A stretch of DNA of 26,541 nucleotides from Saccoglossus kowalevskii (lineage: Eukaryota > Hemichordata > Enteropneusta > Harrimaniidae), in assembly GCF_000003605.2 (NCBI RefSeq), contig NW_003140313.1, positions 79,359 to 105,899 of the forward strand, in the 5' to 3' direction. The notes below the pieces were generated by a model. The model saw only the letters and a list, made by a program, of their open reading frames with translations, did not search any database and had not been told where the DNA came from. Positions within the stretch are counted from its first letter, which is position 1. Each line of letters begins with the position of its first letter. The translations under genes were made by a program, and so were the position numbers. This document shows positions 1 to 12,500 of the stretch, piece after piece.

Positions 1-412
1 CTTATATTGTACATTAAATTAAACATGGTTTTGTCAGACTACTGACAAATTTCTACATTGCTGCAGAAAATGTGTTATCTTTGCTATTTTCTCTATTATA
101 TGTACTAGTAGTTTGGCTTTGACCTTTGAGAAGCATGCTGCTTAAAGATCATTCATAAAACTTTATAGTAAATTCGTTTTTCTGGGAAATATTTGATGAT
201 GTCAATTCACATGAAACTTGATTTCTGTTTGATTGTCCGTTAGAATTTCATTTGCTAACACTTTTGAAATGTTACTATACACAAGGATTCTCACATGTTC
301 TCTGTTTCTAATAGGCAGGAGTAATTCATGATTTTCGGACAAATCCTCAAATACTTTTACAAATTATTAGCAACTTATTGTTCAATCATGATGTAATGTT
401 TTTTTTTTGTAG
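1..412 (+). other. SASS6: SASS6 upstream intron (3' part)
   Basis: This is intron sequence ending in a T-run and acceptor at 411-412. I see no coding segment or recognisable repeat; the exons for roughly the first 70 residues must lie before position 1. Confidence 0.7.
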
Positions 413-517
413 TTTAAAAGCACAGCAGGGTTTACTGGTAGATTTCAGTGCATTTCCACAAAAATTTATCGATCTCCTTCAGTTGTGTCTTGAAGAGGAG
501 TCCAAAGAGTCACCAAA
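413..517 (+). CDS. SASS6: SASS6 exon a: PISA/head domain, residues 1-35
   Basis: After the acceptor tttttttgtAG the first T completes a codon whose first two bases lie upstream of the window; the frame then reads [18 protein letters not shown], a close match to human residues 70-87. The exon ends on AA of a Lys codon (intron phase 2) with donor GTAGGT. This is the C-terminal half of the PISA region of the globular head. The next GT, at GTACC, is excluded because TAG would then be read in frame. Confidence 0.93.
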
Positions 518-3500
518 GTAGGTACCAAAATTGGTTTTATAATTCTTGGCAGTGGGCGGCAAAATTATTCTGTTGTGGCTATGGAAATGGGTGAAGGGAA
601 TGAGGCATGTGTGATGTTTCCCCGTGGTTCACTACCTTTCATCCACCTTTGTATTGTATGCTGCCTGGTCAGTGGGTGCCAAAATTAACCGGTATTCATG
701 AAAAATCGTTTTTCCTGTCAGTTTCTTTTGTATATTGGGTATTTCCAATACATTTTGTATACCCACGTAACGGTGACACATTACAAATATACCGTAATCG
801 ACCGTGTTAGCGCCCATGCCCGGGCAAGCGCCCACCCCCCACTTTTGCGCAATTTTTATATTTGGGGTCACATTCGGCAGAGCGCCCACCCCTTCAAAAT
901 GCAACTACCGGTAATTTAAAACTTGGTCTTGCGTAACGAATCTTAGTAATCGTTTTTATATGATACAGCGTGGATATCGACCGCTGTGAACATGTTGTGA
1001 ATGTGTAGAACACAGTAACCGTGCGTAAACTACGCCTCGACAATGACCTGTTAATGCAAATAAAATGCGGTAAATATTTCATGCCATATTCAGTTTACTT
1101 CTCAAAAATGGCTAGTTATTAGTTTTTTAGAAAAACCATGTCGTTTATTCGCTGAAATCAATTCCAACAGATCGTACTTCAACATCGATAATTCACTTCC
1201 GCATTGCGTTACCGGAAAGTCTTCGGAAATTTTTACGAAGAATTGCGCCAGTACAACACAGCATTCTGATTGGTTAATAACCAACTTGACCCATTAGATC
1301 AAAGTATGCTGCTGCAGGTCAAATCTGCAAATGCATCATGGCGGAAAGTGATTTTCATCGAGAGTTTGCGTACGATCCAACACCTTCGTCAGTGGAGATA
1401 ATATGACAATTTTGACTGTGTTCCAACAGACTCAAATGTTTTTAATTTCGTAAATTCTGATGGTACGTAATTAATATTGTAAATGTGCATATTTTTTTTG
1501 ATCATTTCTGTTCATTTCATTGTGAAAATCAATGACGATTTAACTAATTTCGTAATTCGATTTTCCCCCAAAGACGTAATCTGTCACTTGATGAATCAAA
1601 TTTTTCATTTGCACTCTTTTTCGAGGGGGATGCTCAGGTAAGCGCCCACCCCTAAAAAATCGTGATTTTCTGAGTTGAGGCCCCTGGGCGTTTACGCGGT
1701 CGAGTACGGTATGTTGAAAAGGAATATCCCATTGTGGCCATAGAAATGAACATTGTCTGGACATCGTAATATTACAACTGTAGAAAACTTTTGTAACGAA
1801 TTTGTAGACAAACTTGTAACTAGACTACGGTAAAAACTGCTCATATTCTAAGATTCAAATACAATGGAGAAACAAAACCATTTTTAAATGGCATCTATGG
1901 ATTTAGATTTTTAACTTAAAATTAAGTTTGATTGTGAGCAAAGCAATTGCGTGGAACATGAAAATAGTGGGTTTTTTTGTAGTTTACATGCGTTATTGAA
2001 CACAGTGAATCATTTGATCACAAATGTACATTCCATTGTTTATTTGTCGAATATAATGGGATATTCAATGTGTGTTCTTGCTTTCCGATGATTGAAAGCA
2101 AAATTGAAAACAACAAAGAATAATGTAATGTTTCAATTAACACGAAGTTTGCCTCATATTGTAGGTTATACATCACTTGAATATCATGAGGTTATTACTC
2201 TGCCAGTACGGAAACCACACGAACCTTTGCTACACGTTGGTTGATACAATTGTCATACTGCATTCATGCATACTTTGCCATATTATTGTGATAACCTTAT
2301 ATATTATAATAATTTAATGAGAGAACAACAACAAAAAACATTCCTGTTCAGTCACCGGATTCTATTTCCGTCACACGCTACATCACTAATAAGGAAAACA
2401 TTCAATACTTCAATTCTACATTTCTCGGACTAATGATTACTATTGTTTCCGGCGTCTGATGTAGAATAACTACAATTATTATAATATGCAGAATTATGCG
2501 TTGAAAATGTTCTCGTTTCAGATTTCTTCTTCAACTGATAACATCTGGTGGAATAGAGAGAGGATTATCCCATTTAAATGTTATAGAGACTAATCCATTC
2601 AAACATCTAACCCATCTTTCATTGAAATTTGTACCTGGTAATGACGCTGATGTCAAGAAATACTTAGCTGCTTGTCTCAAACAACTCAAGGTATGGAAGC
2701 TATATTCTCTTAGTAATATAATATATTCCTTCAATAAAATGTTTAATCTTAGTTCTTAGTGTTGTCTTGATTACTGTAAAAACATGTTAAAAAAGGGGCA
2801 TGCAATTTTAGCAAATTGTGGTAAAATGTCGTAATAGTGAAATGTTGATTTAGCGAATCTCTCTTGTCATTGTTGATTTCTTTGTTTGGCGGCCATTTTG
2901 AATTGTTAATAAAGTCATTAACTACATCTTGAATTAGCGATTCAGTTCTCTCGCTAAATTCGCGAAAAAGACATGCTCGCGAAAAAGACATGTTTTACAG
3001 TATTTATGTGACTGCAATAAGACGTGGGCAGTGTTTCTTTAGAACCTTAATATTGTGAAACTTTGTGAGGATCCCATGTTTCTTAGTGAAATTGGACAAT
3101 CTGAGGTGCATTTGTCATGGTTATTGTGGTCCTGGGATATACTTGGAAAGTTCTGGGAATTGAAAGGTGTCCTGGAAAATGAATAATCCGCATAAAAAGC
3201 CATTTCTGTCGCAAAATGGTTTATTGAAATCACTGATAAATTGAAAACAAATATTCCGACAAAATTACCAAGAAATGACCAATTCTCCTGGAAAATGTCT
3301 GCAAAAAGTCTTGAAAAGTCCTTGAATTTTATTTTATTTTATTTTATTTCAGGTGTGCTAACTTTGATTCATGCAAGTTGCATTCTAATGTTTCAAAGTG
3401 ATTTTTAAGTTGAAATTACATCCAATTTGATTTTTTCTTCACAGGATGAAAAATCTGCTCTTCAAAACAGATTAGCTGCAACTGAGAGCGAACTCAATCA

Positions 3501-6500
3501 TCGATTGAAGCAAACACAAGAGGTGCATATATTCTTTTTTTTTTCCATAAGATCACTCATTCTGAACTGTACCAAAAGCAAATAACTGCTTAAAGCGTCA
3601 CCTGCCCATGCATCAGATGGCCATATCATGTCATTCTTTACAAACAAGCGTCTACCCATGAGCCTTGGCGTTTTTAGCGTGTGTTATCATCAATTGGGAC
3701 TGAATTCCCTCCCGTGTGCGCGCAGGTGACGACCCTCTCGCTTTAACATCAGCTTGTCATTCAACTCCTTTACTTGAACTGCAGAATTTTTGTTTTTACA
3801 AAGGCCCATAAGATCTACAAATAGTGAAAATTTCTAGCAGCGAAAATCAACCAGTGGCAATCATTTTAATAAACATTTGCCTCAATATTAACATGTTAAC
3901 AGTAAATTTTATTGAAAATGATATTGTAAGCACTGTCAGTCATCTGGACATAAGAGAAACTCTCGGCATACTGCTCTTAAGCAGAACCAACCACACTTAC
4001 CGTATTTGCTCTGTTAGAAGTGAATGTGAACCAACAGTTGAGTGTATTGTATTTGTCATTTACGTATAGTGATTTGCTACTACCGTAAAATCTATATTAG
4101 AAGCTGCATCCCTAATAGAAGTCGCACCCATTCTTTTTGAACAATTGAGAACCAAAAAATCATAATTTCTCATATGTGTAGATGTTCTAATACAAGCAAC
4201 ATCCCCTCTGTTGCGTTGTCCCATTTTAATAGAAGCCACTGCTTCTAATTTTACACATACAGCAGGGGTTTTTCCAGAAAAAAAATGCAAGAGGGAGCAC
4301 TGCAATTCAGCGGTGCCACCAAGTGTGGGAGATAGAGTTCTCCCTACCAGGGTGTGGAGTTTTTGATAATTCTAAATTAAAATGGAGCATTCTATGGCTT
4401 CCTTGGCCAAAATTACTATCAGATAGGCCACAGTTGAAGACTGTGGCCTCATCAACTGTGGCCTCATGTGATCCCTGGTCATTCAGAATTTTATGGTTGC
4501 CAGAGGCATGAGGGCTCAGTGCCTCTGTTCCCTTGTTTAAAAAAAATCCCTGCATACAGTACATGTATTTATTTGTTGTAGAGGTCTTCTTAACCTCTGA
4601 TAGTGTGTAGATTGTAGATTACAAGTACTCAAAAATGAAATGATGTGCTCGAAATACATTCATTTACACACCCTGAATTTTGTTGATAAACCCATGATGT
4701 CTACATCTGGAAGCTTACATATAGCGTTATGTACTTGTATTTACCAGGCATTGTCTGAAAGAACTGTTGAATTGGATAATATGCGAGCGGAGTGGACTTC
4801 TAAAGCCAGTAATTTAACTGCAAGACATACCCAGGAAGTGACTGCTCATAGAGAGAAAACATTACAAGTAAGATTGATATCACATCAAAATATCTTTATT
4901 TCTGTCAGGTTTGTCAAACTGCAGAACTCTTCTTGAGAGTTTGCTTTGTCTTTGTTACGATAATACTGTACTTTCCCGATCATGAGCCCAGGGTCTCAAA
5001 TGTTAAATCGCGGAAAGTAACATAACAGACATTTTACTACAATAATATTGACATGAATTTGAGTCTGAATTTATGGTGTACAATGATTAGGGTCTGTGGG
5101 AAAACAGTTGAAGGCAAGATCTTTGTCATTACGTTGGTTGTGGGATGTGATCAGGGAAGGACAGTAACTAATCAACAGCGTGGTTTCGTTCGCTGTTAAC
5201 TGATCCGGTGCGTATCGTAGAAAGCCGTTTCCTCTATGATATACATTCATGCATTGCTGGGACATGCATATTTTAGCATTAATACAGGAAACTTAGTAAA
5301 CTCAGAGGGAGATTAGCCAAAACAGGATTGTCGTTCAGTGAACATGCACTTTACATGATATAGCAAGTTGCGTTCATTCTCATTTACAGTGTGAACAAAA
5401 ACTGATGTTAGTTTTTTTCAAATTGCAAAAAACAATTGCATGAATGTCTTTAGATTTGTTTAACATTTTGCGATTAGATTGTTCATTGCTAAACAAGGCA
5501 ACATACATGTATGTAAAAAAAGAATGATTAGGGTCATGAATCAAATTTTGTTTAGATGATGTAATATTACTGTGTGTGCATTACGCAGTTAATACATAGC
5601 ATTCCATGAGGAAAAGTAAAACATTACCCGTTCAATTAGAAAATTCCTTTGCGATTTTTTCTGTGACTGCAAGAAAGAATGGAACAGCATAATTGTAGTA
5701 TGAGACATCGGTTTGCTAATGATATAGCTATATTGCTCACAATGTGGCCATTGCTTCCTGTGGCAACACTTTGTGTAATGTGACTATTTTGTTAGCAAAA
5801 TAGTGTCTCATACTGCAACAGTGCCGTGCCATTCTTCAGGGTCCGTATCGTTGGGAAAATCCTTTGAAAGTTTTTGGATTTTTTGAGGTCTGGAAAGTCT
5901 TTGAGTTAAATTACAGAAAAAATAAAAAAAAGTCTTTAAATTTCTTCATAGTTATTACCGGTAATTCATTTTAGAAAGGCCCGTTTTCTCTGCATAGAGT
6001 GTTTTCTTTCCAAGTTCTGCCCTTCTAGTTGTGTTGGCCTGAATTAAGGTTCAAAATGTCTTGGAAAATCATTGAGAAAAGGTCTGGAAAAGGCTTGGAA
6101 ATCATTTGGCTCTTGGTGCTATGAACCCTGTTCTTTCTTGCAGTCACAGCAAAACAATGTGCCCAGAATTACATTTAAAAAAAAAAAGTGTACGCTTAAC
6201 CACACATTTATTGAAATACGTTGGTTTGAGTAGTTTGCACTGTACTAATTCATTGTCAATAGAATACATTCTCACATGAAAACTGCATCACAACTTTGAA
6301 ACCCCTCCCTTCATTGATCAATATTAACATGAATAATAAAACATGCGTCAACCTTCAGATCCAAACAGAACTTCAGAATAAATATGAGCAAGAAAGAAAA
6401 AATACCAGTGAGAAACATCAAAGGATATTAGAACAGTTGGAAGGAAGACTTGCAGTCCTAGAGTCTACAAATAAGGTATTATTAACTATTAACTTTTTCA

Positions 6501-9500
6501 CCATCAGAATTTTTTGCCCAAATTTTTCTGCACTTTTTGCTCATATTCTTCAATATTTCTGGAAATGAACCCTAATTTTAGAGCAAACAGTCAAAATTTG
6601 AGTCAATTTTCAGTTTTTACCACAAAAGATTGGCTATTTTTTGTCCCAATCTTCTGCAGGAAAGTGCAGACTATAAATTGGACTATTTTGTGAATTTGTG
6701 ATAAAAAGAGGGAACTGGTGATGACAATGGTTTTCCTGGTCCTTCTAATAATTTGTAAGTGGAAACACAAGTGTTAACTACAATGTCTGCCTTTAAAGGG
6801 CAGTGGATAAATAAAACACAAACACACAAACATCATCACTTTGTTGGACATTAACCCATTCCCCTTGCCTCGTAAATTAAAATATGCAAGCACATAATAA
6901 ATGTAATGAAATATGGTAATCCCTTGAGCACCTAATTTTTTTTGCTTCAATTTGCGTAAATTCATTCCCATTTTCAATAAATTTTCAATTAATTTTGGAC
7001 CAAACAGACAAAATGTGACATGGCTACTAGTTTTGATGTAAAAATTTCGCATCAATTTGTGTAGAAAAGAGCAGACTATAAGTAGAACTTATTTTATGGA
7101 TGGTTCCTGAGGTTGACTTTGATACCTAAAGGGTTAAACTGTTACTGTGTGATTATTACACACAGTAATTGAAATCATCTTCGACCCCCCTCCCTACCTT
7201 TCCATTAATCTATTAAGCATGTTTGATCATCAATGCTCTCTAAGGTACAGAAAACAATTTTTTTCCCCCAATTTTTGTTATTCTTATTTTGAAATTGTCA
7301 TGAAAAGTGTACTTTTATTTGCATGTACAATGTACTTACCAAACATGCTATATTATGAGGTTATTACGAGAAAACCTCAAAGTATGCACAAAGACAGTAC
7401 AGCTGGAGTATTGACCGACGTGCTGCATTACTGTCTGAGTGCATGCTTTAAGGTATTCTCGTAATAACCTTATTATTATACATCTTTTCCTTCCAAGGAT
7501 ACATCATGGGAATGCCGAAATCCAAAAAGTTTACAACAGAATTTGCGAACTTCTTTGTGTGGAATACACACGTAATCATTCCGTTTTTGAAATTCGCATT
7601 TCTTTATATGGTGGGATGAAAATACCCCGTAAAATTACAGTACGCTGTAACTTATGGCATTACGGTGACAGATGTATAATAATAATTCTTATGTTACATT
7701 TGTATACAACAAATCTATGATGTATTTATATAGCGTTTCATTGCAATTATTATTTATATCAAATTTCAGGAATTGACTGACATAAAGTACAGGTCAGAAG
7801 CAACAATTAGAGAACTACAAGCTAAGAATTGTGGATTGGATGAGGTAAGAAATAAACAATTTGTTCATTTGCTGATTTCACTGTCACGAAACGAAATAGG
7901 GAAAGCATGGCCCACCTAGAGTATGCCCCAGTCTCTTAGTTTTACTTGCCAAAGAGCCAACTTTCCTGTCTACATATCCACTATCACATGCATTTTTGTC
8001 TGAATGCTCAAGCTTTACAAAATCTTTTTTTTTACAAAGAATAAATCTATACTGCCCTATACATGTACCTTATTTTGTATCTGTCAGGGCTCCATGTGTT
8101 GTTGACTGTCAAAATGTTTCTATCTACATGTAGGACCCTGCATTTCTCTCAATCTTTATCCCTGCTTTAGTGAAATAATTTCTACAATCATAACATAGTT
8201 AATGTAATACAGAAATACTTCTCAAACTCTGATGTGCCGACATGTGCAATACTGTCTATGTAGAAAAAAAGAATTACCTTCCTTAGTTTGTTTCTGCCAA
8301 CCCCTGAAGAAATTCATCATAAACATTGATCAGATCTTTATATCATAAAATGTACATGTGTTGTTTCCTGTTATAATAGGAACTGAATAGTGTGAAGACA
8401 GATCTGCAGAATATACGGCGTCAGAACACCAACCTAGATAGCGAATGCCATGACAGAGATAAAACTATGAATCAGTTACGTATGCGAGTTGCTGTTTTGG
8501 AGCAAGAGACAAAAGATAAGGACCAGGTTATAACCCGGACAAATGATGTCATGGAATCAATACAGGAACAGAAGGTACTGTAAATGTCTTTAATTTTCAC
8601 GAGTGATAGATTTTTTGTCAAATTTTGTGAATCAATAAAATATCTGGAAATTTTGTAGCACTAAGTGTCAGCAATTTAAAAAAAAATTGTTTTCATAAAT
8701 GTCATCAAATTATTCAAAACTTCCTAGTAGCAAAAATTTTGCGTTTTACGGTGTACATGTCATAGTGCTTTGAATTACGCTGCTTGTGTTAGATAAAAAA
8801 AAAAAAAATTGTTGCAGATCAGCCTGCACTTTTTGAATTAGGCATGTCTTTAATTTAAAAAATCAGAAATGAGGAGAAAATAATATAATAAAAGCTGTTT
8901 TTTGGTGGTTCGCTTCATAGTGTAGCTGCGTTTTAACGACAGAGTATTTTTTTCCCAGACAATTGTGTAAAGTATAAATAGTGTGCAAATGAAAACAATA
9001 TTGTTTCATCACTTCAGTCAGACTAGAATGAAATATTTTTTCCCCACATCATAACATACACACAGAATCATGGCAATAATTTAATCCAAAATTGTACTTT
9101 ATTTTCGTTATTATCGCTGAAGGGATGAATCTGTGAAAATAAAATCTAATGAAAATCAGTGAAAATAAATTAATTCCTGCTGAAATAAAATATTTTACAA
9201 TATATCAAAAGAAAATAAGAACAAGTTGAAGTAAAATAATTTGAATGGTCCAACACTGCAGGATACAGTGAATAAGTTAATTAACACATTGTTATTTTTT
9301 TCAATAGAGAAAATTAGAAGAAACCATTAACCAAAGGGAATCACATCTTCATAAAATGGAAAAAACAGTCAAAGCATCCTCAGAAGAAGTCAGAAAGGTA
9401 AGGGTTGCACCATTAATGACCACTGTGATTGTTGGCGTACCCACCCTTCCCTTCATTTCTGAGGGACCCACCCTTCCCTTCATTTCTGAGGGACCCACCC

Positions 9501-12500
9501 TTCCCTTCATTTCTTGAGACCCCACCCTTCCCTTCATTTCTTGAGACCCCACCCTTCCCTTCATTTCTTGAGACCCCACCCTCTCCTTCATTTCTTGAGA
9601 CCCCACCCTTTCCTTAATTTTTTTAGACTCCTCCATCCTTTTCTTTATTTCTTGAGACCCTTCCCTTTTCCTTCATTTCATAAGACCCCACCCTTTCTTC
9701 TTCATTTCTTGAGACCCCACCCTTTCTCTTTTATTTCTTGGGACCCATCTTCATTATTTCTGAGGCACCCACCCTTCCCTTCATTTCTTGAGACCCCACC
9801 CTGCCTTCTTTATTTCTTGAGACCCATTCTTTTCTTTATTTCTGAAGAAACCACCCTCTTCTTCTTAGTTCTTAATTTCTAAGGGTCCCACCCTTCCCTT
9901 CATTTCTTGAGACGCATCATACCTTCTTTATTTCTTGAGACTCACCCTCTCCTTCATTTCTGAAGACTACCATCTCCTTCATTTCTGAACACCTACCTTT
10001 TCCTTCATTTCTGAACACCTACCTTTTCCTTCATTTCTGAACACCTACCCTCTCCTTCATTTCTGAACACCTACCCTCTCCTTCATTTCTGAACACCTAC
10101 CCTCTCCTTCATTTCTGAACACCTACCCTCTTCTTCATTTCTGAACACCTACCCTCTTCTTCATTTCTGAACACCTACCCTCTTCTTCATTTCTGAACAC
10201 CTACCATCTGCTTCATTTCTGAACACCTACCATCTGCTTCATTTCTGAACACCTACCCTCTCCTTCATTTCTGAACACCTACCCTCTCCTTCATTTCTGA
10301 ACACCTACCCTCTCCTTCATTTCTGAACACCTACCCTCTCCTTCATTTCTGAACACCTACCCTCTCCTTCATTTTTTTAGGTTCACCTTCCCCTTTTTTC
10401 TGAGTGACCCACTTTCCTCTTTATTTTTGAATAACCCACTTTTATTTTTAAGTGTTGATTCTTACAAGTAAACCACAGACACTGGTATATCAATGTAACC
10501 ATTTGAATGTCATCCCCACTATTTTCTATAATTTTGTTAATTTTAGACTAGCTTGATCTTTAAAATTTGAAGAAGAAAAAATGTTTGCATGTTTCTTTTG
10601 TGTAAGGTGACTAAGGTATGTTTGTGATTCAGATGCTCATCGGTCATCAGCTGGTATTTATTAAAAAAATGTCTTAATTTTTTTTCAGCCAAAGGGTCCA
10701 AGTGTTTTTTGTTAAATTTACTGTTTTACACCTTTTTTTTTTTTAAATATTTTTTGTGCCAGGCGACAGTTCCGGACATTCAGTGTCACTGTTGTCTCTC
10801 CTAACTTTTTTTTTATGTGCAAATTGCAAGTGCTAGTGACGACACCTAGTGCATTTTGCCACAGAAGTCATATTCATGTTTGGGACTGCATGACTGGGCT
10901 GTGTGGCCATCTCTCTGTCAAATGGCAATTTGTTATGCGCTATCCTGGCGTCAACCAGGCCCGGTCGAACACAAGCACCTGCGGACCTTAACCAAGGTTC
11001 CCCCAAAGTCGCATTCGTTAGTGAATGAATCTCGGCCAGTGGAATTGGCCTTCCCATTGAGTCTGTGGCGCACTCACCCAGGGTAGGGGTCGACCCTTTT
11101 GATGTTCAGCCTAAAGTGGGTTTGAACTTGGGTCTACCAATCATGAGTCTGATGCGCCAACCACTATGCTACCAGTGACCGGTTTTGTTTTACACCTACA
11201 ATATGGCAAATAATTAGAAATGTACCCTAACTCTTGTTGCCAAATTTTCCAAATGTCTTAAGCTAATTTGAAAACATATGGCTCGTTCATGTATAGTATG
11301 TGTTGCTCTTGAAAGGTCAAACTACAGTGTGGTGTGTTGATTAGAGCAATGATTGCTTTGTGATTACTAAAGTGATATTCTGTGTTCTGTTTTTAGGGTA
11401 ATGAAATTATTAAACGTTTACAAGGTGAACTGAAAGCATCAATGGCTAAGGTAAGAGGTGTGCTATCATGTGGCTGACCTGGTTTACAAAAGTTTGCTGC
11501 ATCCTAGCAGCATTTTTAATACTGTGAAATACTTCATTTTCGCTGAAGGAATGATTCAGTGAAAATAAAATCCAGTGAATATACTTTTTTTCCCTCTATT
11601 TGCCTCCAACTTGTCAAAAATCAGGGGAGAACACTCAAAAATTGTCCACGAAAACAAATTCCAGGTAAAATAAAGTATTTTACAGTATTGTAAATTGCTG
11701 TCATTTCACAAATTTTTATTAGTATTGTAAGCATGCCTTGCTAGTTTAGATTTCTTTGGGTGATGTCTTAAACTCTTACCTTTGTGTCTCTTTAATTGTA
11801 TTGTGCTTTGTACATGTAGTTGATTAGGATTTGGGTTTACAGAACCCTGCGTTGGCATTTGTATCGGTAATGTATAGTGCTGTCTAGGCAGTAAATATTA
11901 TCTTGTTTTCCCCAAGGTTGTCCTGCATCTATCTAGACACTACTAGCAGCAGTGTTTTCAATAGTACTGGGAGAGTATTGTTAGCCACCCCCCTCCACCT
12001 GAATATTCATGTTTCTGATTATTGTACACGTCAGTTGAAAAATATGCATGTCAGAATTTTGGAGAAAACTACAAAATTGAAATAAAAGCACAAATTTAAT
12101 TAAAATTCTGAAATAAAAATTAACTAGAAAATATTTCTTTTCCCAAGCCTAATATTTATTGCTGATAGCAATATACATTACCACATTCTCATTGTATAGT
12201 TACATGTACTTACGCACATAGCACAAACGTAACATGCACCTGCTCAATCAGAAACTCCCACCTTCCCTGAACTAATTACTGAAGAACTGTGCAACTGTCG
12301 AGTAATTGTACACGTAAATTCTCCTAAAATCCAAGCTTTCAAGAGTCTGTATACAGTACATTGTCATAGTTACATTAGACTGGCAGAGTGATTTACTATT
12401 CAAATCAAACAATTAATCATTTAGATTTCTCAAGTCTTACCTTTGTATAACCGTATTGTGCATGGTAATTGACTGGGAGATGTGGGAGTTGGGTTCACCA

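Larger units (their letters stand above)
518..2521 (+). other. SASS6: Intron between exons a and b
   Basis: 2004 bp holding family A element 792-1709 and a degenerate family D element 2187-2299. The remainder is AT-rich with nothing recognised. Confidence 0.85.
2691..3444 (+). other. SASS6: Intron between exons b and c
   Basis: 754 bp holding family F element 2774-3000, a (TTTTA)n tract at 3327-3350, and a decoy acceptor tttatttcAG at 3351-3352. The tract around 3140-3320 (cttgaaaagtccttgaa) vaguely resembles family H. Confidence 0.8.
3523..4747 (+). other. SASS6: Intron between exons c and d
   Basis: 1225 bp holding family E 3590-3746, family C 4083-4256 and family J 4263-4552. An open stretch at 3824-4069 has no recognisable product. 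Confidence 0.8.
4868..6358 (+). other. SASS6: Intron between exons d and e
   Basis: 1491 bp. The first 790 bp are AT-rich with nothing recognised; the remainder holds fold-back element G (5661-6149) split by family H (5837-6130), then a T/A-rich stretch. Confidence 0.8.
9398..11396 (+). other. SASS6: Intron between exons h and i
   Basis: 1999 bp, mainly the minisatellite 9440-10375 and the SINE 10734-11185. The remaining AT-rich sequence shows nothing. Confidence 0.85.

Noticed and set aside
518-523. Donor at GTACC (522) for exon a
   Set aside because: It would put TAG in frame; the donor at 518 joins exactly to KFLLQL in the next exon.
3060-3320. Third copy of family H
   Set aside because: Only short words (GGAAAGT, CTTGAAAAGTCCTTGAA) match; no ends or duplication could be found.
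3351-3352. Acceptor TTTATTTCAG for exon c
   Set aside because: The following sequence has stops and no SAS-6 similarity; the acceptor at 3443-3444 opens the correct frame.
9349-9882. Long open frames on both strands with nine-residue repeats
   Set aside because: They are the 27-bp minisatellite read in frame; the period is a multiple of three, so stops are avoided by chance. The true coding exon here is 9308-9397.
9970-10375. Regular 26-bp repeats as a CRISPR array
   Set aside because: The repeats are directly contiguous with no unique spacers, and the host is eukaryotic.
11108-11176. Functional tRNA-Met gene on the minus strand
   Set aside because: The anticodon stem is mispaired and the sequence continues into a SINE body with A-tail and target duplication.
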